Positions 1 to 7,935 of a stretch of DNA of 64,000 bases are shown piece by piece. Within the stretch, counting starts at the first letter, position 1. Each line of letters starts with the position of its first letter. Under the pieces are notes generated by a model. The model was given only the letters and a program-made list of their open reading frames with translations, was not told the origin of the DNA and did no database searches. The translations under genes were made by a program, and so were the position numbers. The stretch is from Clavibacter michiganensis (GTDB lineage Bacteria > Actinomycetota > Actinomycetes > Actinomycetales > Microbacteriaceae): NCBI GenBank assembly GCA_002150995.1, contig MDHJ01000001.1, positions 2,356,001-2,420,000 on the forward strand. Reading direction: 5' to 3'.

Positions 1-471
1 CACGAGCTCGTCCACGGGACGGTCGCCGATGAGGCCGCGGATCGCGCCCTCGAGGGACTGCCGCACGATCTCCGGCAGGGCGTCCTGCTGCAGCAGGTAG
101 CGCTGCACGGCCCGGCGCACGCCGTCCTCGGTGCCCGTCACCTTGAAGTTGACGGTCGCGACGACGGCGGTGTTGATGAAGTTCGCGTCCCGCGCCTCGG
201 CCGTGACGCTCGTCTGGTACTGCTCGAGGGAGAGCGTGAAGCCCTCCTGGAAGATCGGCCAGATGAAGGTGCGGCCGCCGATGATGACCTTCTGCGGGCT
301 CGAGAACCCGGCGCCGCCCTCGCTCTTCTCGGCGTTGCGGCCGACGATCACGAGCGCCTGGTTCGGCGGCACGCGGCGCACGCGCGAGGCGATGAACGCC
401 ACCAGCGCCACCAGGATGACGATGACGACGATCACGGCTATGGCGGTGGTGCCGCCGGATAACAGGTCCAC
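1..471 (-). CDS. Flotillin / SPFH-domain membrane protein (3' end outside window)
   Basis: Flotillins are SPFH-domain scaffold proteins that assemble at the inner face of the membrane in lipid-ordered patches. The visible part is the N-terminal 157 residues. A hydrophobic segment at about residues 8-28 is followed by RVPPNQALVIVGR, the usual entry into an SPFH domain, then the IIGGRTFIWPIFQE stretch and an ALPEIVRQSLEGAIRG segment typical of flotillins. The start is a GTG at 471 with AGAGGA about ten bases upstream. The NfeD-like gene lies immediately upstream on the same strand, the classic NfeD-flotillin pairing, so the two probably form one membrane complex. The coiled-coil C-terminal half lies off the window. 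Confidence 0.85.
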   Translation of the reverse strand, partial: MDLLSGGTTAIAVIVVIVILVALVAFIASRVRRVPPNQALVIVGRNAEKSEGGAGFSSPQKVIIGGRTFIWPIFQEGFTLSLEQYQTSVTAEARDANFINTAVVATVNFKVTGTEDGVRRAVQRYLLQQDALPEIVRQSLEGAIRGLIGDRPVDELV

Positions 472-502
472 GGGATGGTTCCTCTCGTTGGGACGGGTGC
501 TG

Positions 503-997
503 CTAGGTCTGTTGCGGGGCGTCGGGCACGGGCTCCGGTTCGACGCGCACCCGGAAGCCGTCCTCGGACACCACGCGGATGCGCGTGCCGACGGCGAGCG
601 GGGCGTCGCTCTGCGCGAGGCGCCGCTCGAGCTCGCGGATGTGCTCGAGCCGCACCTCGCCGCCGGTCGGCGAGGTGGGCGAGGTGACGACGCCGACCAT
701 GCCGACAGGCGAGTACCCGCCGCCGCTCTCCTGCTTCGCGACGAAGCGGACGGCGAGCTGCACGACCACGAGCGCGACGAGCGCGAGTGCCACCGCGATG
801 GCGATGGCGCCGCCTGAGCCGATGCCGGCCTGGTCGGCGAGCACGCCGCCGACGCCGTAGATGGCGAGGGCCGCGCCGAGCGCGACGCCCGAGACGAGGC
901 CGTCCCCGCCGCCGATGGCGTCGAGCAGGTCGCCGAGCAGGATGCTGGAGAGGAGGAGCAGGAGCCCGACCGCGCCGACGATCACGAAGACGATCAC
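503..997 (-). CDS. NfeD-like membrane protein with C-terminal OB-fold
   Basis: The 164-residue protein has two or three hydrophobic segments (about residues 1-20, 33-55 and 62-88) and then a soluble domain with GGGYSPVGMVGVVTSP and a later RIRVVSEDGFRVRVEP strand. That is the layout of short NfeD proteins lacking the protease domain, whose OB-fold contacts partner flotillins. The start is GTG at 997, preceded by GGGAG. The flotillin gene follows 31 bases downstream, consistent with co-transcription. The family assignment rests on domain layout and neighbour; the sequence itself is weakly conserved. Confidence 0.75.
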   Translation of the reverse strand: MIVFVIVGAVGLLLLLSSILLGDLLDAIGGGDGLVSGVALGAALAIYGVGGVLADQAGIGSGGAIAIAVALALVALVVVQLAVRFVAKQESGGGYSPVGMVGVVTSPTSPTGGEVRLEHIRELERRLAQSDAPLAVGTRIRVVSEDGFRVRVEPEPVPDAPQQT

Positions 998-1084
998 GCG
1001 GCGGCTCCCGGGCAGGCCGCCGCGGCGGTGACGTGCGCGCCGTCGTGGTGCGTGGTCATGCGGGGCCGATCTGCCGAGTGGTGT

Positions 1085-1094
1085 CCTTCGAAGG
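1085..1094. promoter_or_regulatory. Short palindrome in divergent promoter region
   Basis: CCTTCGAAGG is a perfect 10-bp palindrome midway between the divergent nfeD-like and zinc-ribbon genes. It is the right size for a small operator half-pair, but there is no second copy and no regulator nearby. Confidence 0.2.
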
Positions 1095-1179
1095 TACCTG
1101 GTGATCCGCCCAGCGTCGCCTCCTCGTCCGAGGGCCGCCTCACCGCCTATGCTCCGTCGTCGCCGCGTAGCCTCGACGG

Positions 1180-1440
1180 GTGATCCTCCTGTTCGGCACG
1201 CGCGCCCGCGACGCCCTCATCGTGGTCGTGACGTTCGCCTGCCTCCGCTGCGGCGTCACGGCTCCCCAGCGCGTGCTGCACCGGACGCTCCGCTTCACGC
1301 TCTTCCTCGTGCCGCTCCTCCGGCTGCGCTCGACCTACCGCGTGGTCTGCCCGACGTGCGGCCTGGAGACGCGCCTCACGAAGGACCAGGCGATGCACGC
1401 CCTGGAGTGGGCGGTCCGCAACCGCGGCGCGCGCCGCTGA
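1180..1440 (+). CDS. Small zinc-ribbon domain protein
   Basis: This 86-residue protein carries two CxxC pairs, CLRCG at about residues 21-25 and CPTCG at about 60-64, separated by a basic and partly hydrophobic stretch. That is the geometry of a zinc-ribbon (zinc-15-like) protein. The substrate and role are unknown. The start is GTG at 1180; TAGCCT at 1168-1173 lies six bases upstream, so the mRNA is probably leaderless. No partner gene is evident: the neighbours are a divergent membrane pair and a sugar operon with its own promoter. Confidence 0.6.
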   Translation: MILLFGTRARDALIVVVTFACLRCGVTAPQRVLHRTLRFTLFLVPLLRLRSTYRVVCPTCGLETRLTKDQAMHALEWAVRNRGARR

Positions 1441-1475
1441 CGCCCGGCCGATCCGCGATCCGGTAGCGCCGGCTC

Positions 1476-1528
1476 TTGACTCCCTCGCTCCGCCGATCTA
1501 TTTTATCGATACAGGTTTTATCGATACA
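1476..1528 (+). promoter_or_regulatory. Promoter with tandem LacI-type operator repeats
   Basis: TTGACT at 1476-1481 and TATTTT at 1499-1504 are separated by exactly 17 bases, a good sigma-70 type promoter. The 13-bp repeat TTTTATCGATACA occurs at 1501-1513 and again at 1516-1528. Each copy contains the palindrome TATCGATA centred on CG, as LacI-family operators usually are. The copies overlap or directly follow the -10 box, so bound repressor would block transcription of the GH43-CUT1 operon. The LacI protein encoded at 6788 is the obvious candidate; the link is inference. Confidence 0.6.
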
Positions 1529-1546
1529 TGAAGACGAGGGAGTGCG

Positions 1547-2464
1547 ATGACGACCATCGATCGCGATGCGGCAGCCGGGCCGTCGGGTTCCGCCTCGACC
1601 GTGCGCGGCCTGCTGGCGGATCCCTCGCTCCTCGTGGTCGACGACCGCTGGTACCTGTATCCCACGACCGACGGCAGCGAGGGATGGGCAGCCGACGCCT
1701 TCCACGCCTGGTCCTCCCCCGACCTCGTCACCTGGCGAGAGGAGGGCGAGGTGCTGCGGCTCGGCCGCGACGTGGACTGGGCCAGCGACCACGCCTGGGC
1801 CCCCGCGCCCTTCGAGCGGGACGGGGTCTTCTACCTCTACTTCACCGCCGAGCAGTCCATCGGGGTCGCGCGGTCGGACAGCCCCACGGGCCCGTTCGTC
1901 GACCTCGGTCGGCCGCTCGTCGCCCGCGGCGACTACCCCGGGACCGCGATCGACCCCTCCGTCTTCGCGGACGACGACGGGACCGTCCACCTCCTCTGGG
2001 GCAACGGCGTCGCCCACATCGTGCCGCTCGCCCCCGACCTCGTGTCCTTCGACCCGGCAGCGGTCCGCTCCTGGACCCCCGCCGGGTTCCGCGAGGCCGT
2101 GAGCATCCACCGCCACGCGGGCGTCTGCTACGCCACCTGGTCGGAGAACGACACGCGGGAGGCCGACTACCGCGTGCGCTGGGCCCAGGCGCCGCATCCC
2201 ACCGGCCCCTGGACCGACGGCGGCGTCCTCCTCGAGAAGCGCCCCGAGCTCGGGATCCTCGGCACCGGCCACCATGCCGTCCACCGCGTCCCGGGGACGG
2301 ACGACTGGATCATCGCCTACCACCGGTTCGCGATCCCGTCCGGGAACGGCCACCGGCGCGAGGTCGTCTTCGACCGCCTCCACCACCTCCCGGGCGGTGG
2401 GCTCGTCCCCGTCGTCCCGTCCCTCGACCACCTCCGGCTCCCGCTCCCCGCCCGCCCGCGCTGA
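1547..2464 (+). CDS. Glycoside hydrolase family 43 protein (putative arabinosidase/xylosidase)
   Basis: This 305-residue GH43-type five-bladed propeller removes arabinose or xylose from plant oligosaccharides. The expected catalytic carboxylates are visible: Asp25 in LLADPSL (general base), Asp136 in AIDPSVF (pKa modulator) and Glu183 in FREAVSI (general acid); HAWAP at 82-86 is also typical. No signal peptide is present, so it acts in the cytoplasm on imported oligosaccharides. The start is ATG at 1547 with GAGGGAG just upstream. It is the first gene of an operon with a CUT1 transporter and a second GH43-like enzyme. The exact sugar specificity cannot be read from sequence. Confidence 0.85.
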   Translation: MTTIDRDAAAGPSGSASTVRGLLADPSLLVVDDRWYLYPTTDGSEGWAADAFHAWSSPDLVTWREEGEVLRLGRDVDWASDHAWAPAPFERDGVFYLYFTAEQSIGVARSDSPTGPFVDLGRPLVARGDYPGTAIDPSVFADDDGTVHLLWGNGVAHIVPLAPDLVSFDPAAVRSWTPAGFREAVSIHRHAGVCYATWSENDTREADYRVRWAQAPHPTGPWTDGGVLLEKRPELGILGTGHHAVHRVPGTDDWIIAYHRFAIPSGNGHRREVVFDRLHHLPGGGLVPVVPSLDHLRLPLPARPR

Positions 2465-2581
2465 TCCGCGCGCTGCCGGCCTGCCCCTCGACTCCCCTCG
2501 CACGACCGCACCGCAGCACCACCCCTTCACCCACCCATACAGGTCCGTCCACCGGACGGACCGCTCGCACGGAGGAATGCA

Positions 2582-3835
2582 ATGTCGCATCGTTCTCACG
2601 GGCCGCTCGCACGCAGCGCAGCCGCCCTCGCCACCCTCGCCCTGGGAGCAGCCGCCCTGTCGGGCTGCGCTCCCGCGGCCGACGACGGTTCCACCAAGCT
2701 CTCGTTCTTCTCCTGGGACAACGAGGCCACCATGACCCCGGTCATCGACGCGTTCGAGGCGGCGAACCCCGGCATCACCGTCGAGTTCTCCAGCGCCCCG
2801 CCCGTCGCCGAGTACATCTCCACGCTGCAGACCCGCCTCGTCGGCGGCACCGGCGCGGACGTCTTCGCCATCGCCGCGGAGAACAAGACCAACCTCATCG
2901 ACGCCGGCTACGTGAAGGACCTCACCGACGAGCCGTTCATGGCCGCGATGAGCCCCTTCAACACCGAGACGTACGGCCGTGACGGCCGCGCCTACGGGAT
3001 GTCGACCAACTCCTGGGCGGGCGGGCTCCTCGTGAACGAGCAGCTGCTCGCCGACGCCGGCGTCACCGGGATCCCGACCTCGTGGGACGACTTCCTCGAC
3101 GTGCTCGAGGACGTCAAGGCCACGGGCGTCACGCCGTTCTACGACGGCGCCGGGCAGATCCCGATGACGGTCGCCGCGATGGTCGGCGCCGAGAACGCGG
3201 CCGCCGGCGGCGACGTCGACGCCGCCATCTTCAGCGGTGACGCCGAGTTCGCCGACCTGTGGGACGAACCGCTCGCCGCGTACCAGGAGCTGTTCGACCG
3301 CGACCTCATGAGCCAGGACGTCATCAGCCTCACCGGCGACCAGATCGTCGACGAGTTCGTGAACGGCCGGGTCGCGATCATGACCGCCGGCCCGTGGAAC
3401 GTGCCCGCCGTCCGCGAGGCCGCCCCCGACATGGACATCGCGTTCGCGCCCGTGCCGACCCCGACCGGCGACGCCTTCTGGGCCGGCGCGGCGTCCCCGG
3501 GCTACGCCATCAACGCGAAGAGCGAGAACACGGAGGCCGCCGAGGCATTCCTCACCTTCCTCGGCAGCGAGGAGGGAGTCGGGCTGTTCCAGAAGGAGAC
3601 GGCCGCGCTCACCACGACCGACAACTACACCCCCGAGATCGACCCGGCGCTCCAGCCCAACCTCGAGGGCCTGCAGAGCGGCGACTTCTACCTGCCGCAG
3701 ATCGCGTGGCCCCGCTACCAGGACGCCCTCAACACCGACGCGGTGGCGCAGATCCAGCTCATGATCCAGGGTTCGGCGACGCCGGCGGACGTGTCCGCGG
3801 CGCTGCAGACCCGCCTCCAGGAGCAGGAGGGCTGA
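2582..3835 (+). CDS. ABC sugar transporter substrate-binding lipoprotein (CUT1)
   Basis: This 417-residue extracellular solute-binding protein of family 1 captures sugars or oligosaccharides for the two permeases that follow. The N-terminus is a lipoprotein signal: a basic start, a hydrophobic core and the lipobox LSGC with Cys29. The mature part begins with KLSFFSWDNEA and contains GRVAIMTAGPWNVPA, both characteristic of the family. A strong GGAGG lies eight bases before ATG 2582. The flanking GH43 genes suggest an arabinose- or xylose-containing oligosaccharide as ligand, which is inference. Confidence 0.92.
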   Translation: MSHRSHGPLARSAAALATLALGAAALSGCAPAADDGSTKLSFFSWDNEATMTPVIDAFEAANPGITVEFSSAPPVAEYISTLQTRLVGGTGADVFAIAAENKTNLIDAGYVKDLTDEPFMAAMSPFNTETYGRDGRAYGMSTNSWAGGLLVNEQLLADAGVTGIPTSWDDFLDVLEDVKATGVTPFYDGAGQIPMTVAAMVGAENAAAGGDVDAAIFSGDAEFADLWDEPLAAYQELFDRDLMSQDVISLTGDQIVDEFVNGRVAIMTAGPWNVPAVREAAPDMDIAFAPVPTPTGDAFWAGAASPGYAINAKSENTEAAEAFLTFLGSEEGVGLFQKETAALTTTDNYTPEIDPALQPNLEGLQSGDFYLPQIAWPRYQDALNTDAVAQIQLMIQGSATPADVSAALQTRLQEQEG

Positions 3836-3841
3836 TCCGGC

Positions 3842-3873
3842 GGAGGCGCGGCGCCCCTTCGCGCCGCGCCTCC
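3842..3873 (+). terminator. Intercistronic GC hairpin (attenuator)
   Basis: GGAGGCGCGGCGC at 3842-3854 pairs perfectly with 3861-3873 across a six-base loop. It stands directly after the binding-protein stop codon and before the permease gene and has no T-run. Such hairpins after binding-protein genes protect the upstream message and lower permease expression. Confidence 0.65.
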
Positions 3874-3909
3874 CCCGGTCGTCTCCCCGCACCGACACGA
3901 GAGGTCGTC

Positions 3910-4869
3910 ATGTCCACCATCGCCCCCCTACGTCCCACGGTCCCGCCCTCGGCGGACCACCCGCGCGACACCCGCCGGTCCGGAGTCGCCCGCCGACGCG
4001 AGCAGCTCGGCACGCAGGCGTTCCTGATCCCGATCCTGCTGGTGTTCGTCGTCCTGTTCGCCATCCCGCTCGCGCAGTCGTTCTACTTCAGCCTCACCGA
4101 CTTCGACGGGTACTCCGCCGAGGCGCGGTTCGTGGGGTTCGACAACTACGCGAGCATCCTCCGCGACCCGGCCATGCTCGCCGGCTTCCGCTTCACCCTG
4201 CTGTTCAGCGTCGGCACCACCGTCATCGTGACGGCCCTCGCACTGCCCCTCGCCGTGGTGCTCAACAAGCCGTTCCGCGGCCGAGGCGCCGTCCGGGCGA
4301 TCCTGTTCTTCCCCGCCATCCCCAGCATCGCGATCCTCGGGCTCGTCTGGGGGCTGATCCTCTCGCCGCTCGGCTCGGGCGCCATCAACTGGGTGCTGCG
4401 CACGCTCCTCGGCCTCGGCGCGGTGCCCTGGCTGTCGAACAGCTCCCTGGCGCAGCTGTCGGTGATCATCGTGGGCGTGTGGTCCATGACCGGCTGGCAC
4501 GCGATCCTCTACCTCGCCTACCTGCAGTCGATCCCGGAGGACTACTACGAGGTCGCCCGGCTCGACGGGGCATCCGCCCGGCAGCGGTTCCAGTCCATCA
4601 CCCTCCCGCTGCTCGCGCCCGCGATCACCGTGAGCACGCTGCTGCTGATGACGGGCGGGCTCAAGGTCTACGACCTGCCGTTCACGCTCACGAAGGGCGG
4701 CCCCGGGTTCTCGACCTACACGATCACGCAGTCCATCATCCAGAGCGGCGTCGCGCAGGCGCAGTTCGGCAAGGCCTCGGCGCTCGCCGTGGTGTTCCTC
4801 CTGGTGGTCGGCGCCATCGTCGCCGTCCAGCTCCTCCTCTCCCGTCGCGTCGAAGGGCGGCTCTCATGA
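3910..4869 (+). CDS. CUT1 sugar ABC transporter permease (MalF-like)
   Basis: This 319-residue inner-membrane permease has a cytosolic N-terminus of about 40 residues and six predicted membrane helices. The EAA loop EVARLDGASARQRFQSITLP contacts the ATPase. It pairs with the downstream permease to form the sugar channel. ATG 3910 is preceded by GAGAGG; an in-frame extension upstream exists but overlaps the binding-protein gene and has no homologous look. No ATPase gene is in the operon, so the energy source is probably a shared MsiK-type ATPase encoded elsewhere. Confidence 0.92.
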   Translation: MSTIAPLRPTVPPSADHPRDTRRSGVARRREQLGTQAFLIPILLVFVVLFAIPLAQSFYFSLTDFDGYSAEARFVGFDNYASILRDPAMLAGFRFTLLFSVGTTVIVTALALPLAVVLNKPFRGRGAVRAILFFPAIPSIAILGLVWGLILSPLGSGAINWVLRTLLGLGAVPWLSNSSLAQLSVIIVGVWSMTGWHAILYLAYLQSIPEDYYEVARLDGASARQRFQSITLPLLAPAITVSTLLLMTGGLKVYDLPFTLTKGGPGFSTYTITQSIIQSGVAQAQFGKASALAVVFLLVVGAIVAVQLLLSRRVEGRLS

Positions 4870-5753
4870 GCGGCAGCACCGCGGGCATCCCGCCCGTCCC
4901 CCTCCGCCCACGCCGCCGCAGCGGGGCGAGAGCCCGCCAGCGGTGGTCGTCCGGCGTCACCAGCGTCCTGATGATCGCGCTGGCCGCGGTCGTCGGGGCG
5001 CCGTTCTACTACATCGTCGTCAACACCTTCAAGACGCAGGCGGAGACCAGCCGGGCCCCGTTCGGGCTGCCCGAGCGCCTCGATCCCTCCAACTACGCCG
5101 ACGTCCTGTCCTCCGTCCCCATCGCCGGGGCCTTCGCGAACACGCTGTACATCACGGTCATCTCGGTGGCGGTGATGCTGCTCATCGGGTCGATGGCGGC
5201 GTACGCGATGCTGCTGCGCAAGACCGTCGTCAACCGCATCGTGGCCGTGGTGCTCGTCATCGCGTTCCTCGTGCCCGGGCAGGCGACGCTCATCCCGCTG
5301 TACCGGATGATGGCGGGTGCCGGCCTCGTGGACAGCCGCAACGGCCTCATCGTGCTCTACGCGGCGGGTGCCATCTTCTGCTACTTCCTGATCCAGGGCT
5401 ACCTCCGCACCCTGCCCGTGGAGGTGTTCGAGGCGGCCCGCATCGACGGCGCCGGACCCTGGCAGATCTACTGGCGCATCGTGCTCCCGCTCATCCGCCC
5501 GATCCTCATCACGGTCGGCGTGTTCCAGACGATGTGGGTGTGGAACGACTTCATCACGCCGAACGTCTTCATCAGCAGCCCCGAGAAGCAGACGCTCGTG
5601 CTGCAGGTCTACAAGGCGGTCGGGCAGTTCGGCGTCAACTGGCCGGCGTTCCTGACGCTCAGCGTCATCGTGCTGCTGCCGATGGTCGTGTTCTTCATCG
5701 CGATGCAGAAGCACATCGTCGGCGGCCTCGTGTCGGGGAGCGTCAAGGGGTGA
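4866..5753 (+). CDS. CUT1 sugar ABC transporter permease (MalG-like)
   Basis: This 295-residue second permease subunit has six membrane helices and the EAA loop EAARIDGAGPWQIYWRIVLP. It ends in the VGGLVSGSVKG tail usual for MalG-type proteins. Its ATG overlaps the stop of the previous gene (ATGA), and its own stop overlaps the GTG of the next gene (GTGA), so translation of the four genes is coupled. Membrane topology and C-terminus make the family call secure; the sugar is not defined. Confidence 0.92.
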   Translation: MSGSTAGIPPVPLRPRRRSGARARQRWSSGVTSVLMIALAAVVGAPFYYIVVNTFKTQAETSRAPFGLPERLDPSNYADVLSSVPIAGAFANTLYITVISVAVMLLIGSMAAYAMLLRKTVVNRIVAVVLVIAFLVPGQATLIPLYRMMAGAGLVDSRNGLIVLYAAGAIFCYFLIQGYLRTLPVEVFEAARIDGAGPWQIYWRIVLPLIRPILITVGVFQTMWVWNDFITPNVFISSPEKQTLVLQVYKAVGQFGVNWPAFLTLSVIVLLPMVVFFIAMQKHIVGGLVSGSVKG

Positions 5754-6751
5754 CGCCCGAGGAGCCCGCCGCGTACGCGATGGCCTACTTCGAGCCGGGC
5801 GACCGCGAGGACGGCGAGCGGATCCGCCTCGCCGTCAGCGACGGATCCGATCCCCTCTCCTGGACCCGTGTCGACGACGGGCGGCCGGTGCTCGCGTCGG
5901 AGGTGGGCGAGCACGGGCTCCGCGACCCGTTCCTCCTCCGCGACGAGCGGCGCGGCGTCTTCGTCCTGCTCGCGACCGACCTCCGTACCTGGCCCGACGA
6001 GGACTGGGACCGCGCCGTGCACCGCGGCAGCCGGTCCATCGCGGTCGCGGAGTCCGCGGACCTGGTCACGTGGTCCACCGTCCGCCTGGTCCGCGTCGCC
6101 CCGGACGACGCGGGGAACGCCTGGGCCCCGAAGGCCGCCTGGATCCCGGGCACCGGCGAGTGGGAGGTGCTCTTCGCCGCCGGCCCGCGCGCCGGGTCCG
6201 AGGCCGGCAGCGGCACCTGGGCCGGCGCGCCGGGCGGCCACCAGCGCATCCTCGCGACCCGGACCCGCGACTTCCGCGCGTTCTCGCCCGCGCGGGTCGC
6301 CGTGGACACGGGGAGGGACCTCATCGACATGGCGCTCCTGCCCTACGGCGGTCGCGTCCTCCGATTCTCGGTCGAGGACGCGTCGGGCGGCACGGGGCCC
6401 CGGCGCGGCACCGCCATCACGGTCGAGGTCGGCGACCGGGTCGGCGGCCGGTTCCGGCTCGTGGCGCGCGGCGTCGGCATGCCCGAGCTCGTGCATGGTG
6501 AGGGTCCCGCGCCGTTCGCCGGCATCGGGGGCGACGACACCATCTGGCTCCTCGTCGACGAGTTCGGGCACCGGGGCTGCCAGGTGCTCTCGACCGACGG
6601 CGACGGCACCGGGCCGTGGACGCACCGTCCCGAGGCCCGCCTGCCCGACCGTGCGCGCCACGGGTCCGTCCTCGCCGTCTCCGCCGCCGAGGCGGCGGTG
6701 CTGCGTGCCAGGGCCGGCGGTCGTGGTCGCGCCGCCCGCAGGTCCGCGTAG
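5750..6751 (+). CDS. GH43-like glycosidase (arabinosidase-type propeller)
   Basis: This 333-residue cytoplasmic propeller protein is related to GH43 and GH32 arabinosidase-like enzymes. Asp59 in GLRDPFLL matches the general-base position, and NAWAPKAAWIPGTGEWEV matches the conserved blade-two motif. Later catalytic acids are harder to place, so activity is less certain than for the enzyme at 1547. The GTG start at 5750 overlaps the permease stop, placing it last in the transporter operon. Having two different GH43-type enzymes suggests a branched or mixed arabino-/xylo-oligosaccharide substrate. Confidence 0.75.
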   Translation: MTPEEPAAYAMAYFEPGDREDGERIRLAVSDGSDPLSWTRVDDGRPVLASEVGEHGLRDPFLLRDERRGVFVLLATDLRTWPDEDWDRAVHRGSRSIAVAESADLVTWSTVRLVRVAPDDAGNAWAPKAAWIPGTGEWEVLFAAGPRAGSEAGSGTWAGAPGGHQRILATRTRDFRAFSPARVAVDTGRDLIDMALLPYGGRVLRFSVEDASGGTGPRRGTAITVEVGDRVGGRFRLVARGVGMPELVHGEGPAPFAGIGGDDTIWLLVDEFGHRGCQVLSTDGDGTGPWTHRPEARLPDRARHGSVLAVSAAEAAVLRARAGGRGRAARRSA

Positions 6752-6787
6752 TCGATGGGCCCCTCCGGGTGGCAGACTCGTGATCCG

Positions 6788-7807
6788 ATGAGGAAGACGG
6801 GCCTGGTGACCATCTACGACGTCGCCCGGGAAGCGGGCGTGTCGGCCATGACCGTCTCCAACGTCATCAACGACCACCCGCACGTGCGCGACGCGACGCG
6901 CACGAAGGTGGTCGACGCCATGACCCGGCTCGACTACCGGATCAACGTCTCCGCCCGCAACCTCCGCGCCGGCCGTACCGGCACCATCGGCCTCGTCGTA
7001 CCCGAGTTCGACCGGCCCTACTTCGGGCAGCTCGCGGCCCGGATCGTCGAGGCCGCGACGTCGCACGGCTTCCGGGTGGTGCTCGAGCAGACCGGCGCCC
7101 GTCGCGACGCCGAGCTGGAGTCCCTCTCCATGTCCCGCAACAGCGTGTACGACGGGCTGATCCTGAGCGCGGTCGGGCTGGGGGCCGGCGACGCGGAGCT
7201 CCTGCGCGTCGAGAATCCGCTCGTCATCCTCGGCGAGCGCATCTTCGAGGGCCCGGTCGACCACGTCGCCATGCCGAACGCGGAAGGCGCCCGACTCGCG
7301 GTCGCGCACCTCATCGATGCCGGATGCCGTCGCATCGCGATGATCGGGGACCCGGATCCCGGCGACGTGACCGCCGGCGCCCTGCGCATGGACGGCTACC
7401 GGCGGGCCCACGCGGACGCGGGACGCGCCGTCGCGCCCGAGCTGCTCGTCGGCCGCTTCGAGTACTCGATGGCGGGCGGCCATGCCGCGATCACGCGCCT
7501 GATGGGATCCGGCGCCGAGTTCGACGGCGTCTTCTGCGTCACCGACACGGTCGCCATGGGCGTCCTCCGGGGACTCGCCGACGCGGGGCGCCGGGTGCCG
7601 GACGACGTGCGCGTGGTGGGCTTCGACGAGATCCCCGAGAGCGCGTACCTCGTGCCGGGCCTCACGTCCGTGGACCCCGACCACGACTTCATGGCGCGCA
7701 CGGCCGTGGACCGGCTCGTGCGGCGCATCGAGGGCGACCGGACGCCGGCCCGCGAGTTCCTCGCGGAGCCGCGCCTCGTGATCCGCGGCTCCTCCGCGCG
7801 CCGCTGA
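6788..7807 (+). CDS. LacI-family transcriptional regulator
   Basis: This 339-residue repressor has an N-terminal helix-turn-helix at about residues 8-28 (TIYDVAREAGVSAMTVSNVI) and the hinge-helix region RNLRAGRTGTIGLVVPE. A periplasmic-binding-like sugar domain follows, with FDGVFCVTDTVAMGVLRGLADAGRRVPDDV as segments of its second lobe. It stands 36 bases after the GH43 transporter operon and ahead of a second transporter. It probably controls one or both; the tandem TATCGATA sites at 1501-1528 are the best operator candidates. An upstream in-frame ATG at 6755 was not chosen because the family normally starts a few residues before TIYDVA. Confidence 0.9.
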   Translation: MRKTGLVTIYDVAREAGVSAMTVSNVINDHPHVRDATRTKVVDAMTRLDYRINVSARNLRAGRTGTIGLVVPEFDRPYFGQLAARIVEAATSHGFRVVLEQTGARRDAELESLSMSRNSVYDGLILSAVGLGAGDAELLRVENPLVILGERIFEGPVDHVAMPNAEGARLAVAHLIDAGCRRIAMIGDPDPGDVTAGALRMDGYRRAHADAGRAVAPELLVGRFEYSMAGGHAAITRLMGSGAEFDGVFCVTDTVAMGVLRGLADAGRRVPDDVRVVGFDEIPESAYLVPGLTSVDPDHDFMARTAVDRLVRRIEGDRTPAREFLAEPRLVIRGSSARR

Positions 7808-7877
7808 CGCCCGGCCGGCGCCCACCTCCCTCGCAGGAATCCCGACCAGGGGTTAGGAATAAGTTTCGCTCCGCGCC

Positions 7878-7883
7878 TACAGT
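7878..7883 (+). promoter_or_regulatory. Possible -10 box for second CUT1 operon
   Basis: TACAGT stands 52 bases before the ATG of the binding-protein gene, after a comparatively A/T-rich stretch (GGAATAAGTTTC) in an otherwise GC-rich spacer. A convincing -35 at standard spacing is not visible. Confidence 0.35.
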
Positions 7884-7935
7884 GGGAGTGGCGCCAAGCG
7901 CCGCTGCCATCAACGACGACGGGAGGGATGCGACG

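Noticed and set aside
1376..3898. 840-codon minus-strand frame opposite the GH43 and binding-protein genes
   Set aside because: Same compositional shadow. The plus strand here has clear signal-peptide and catalytic motifs.
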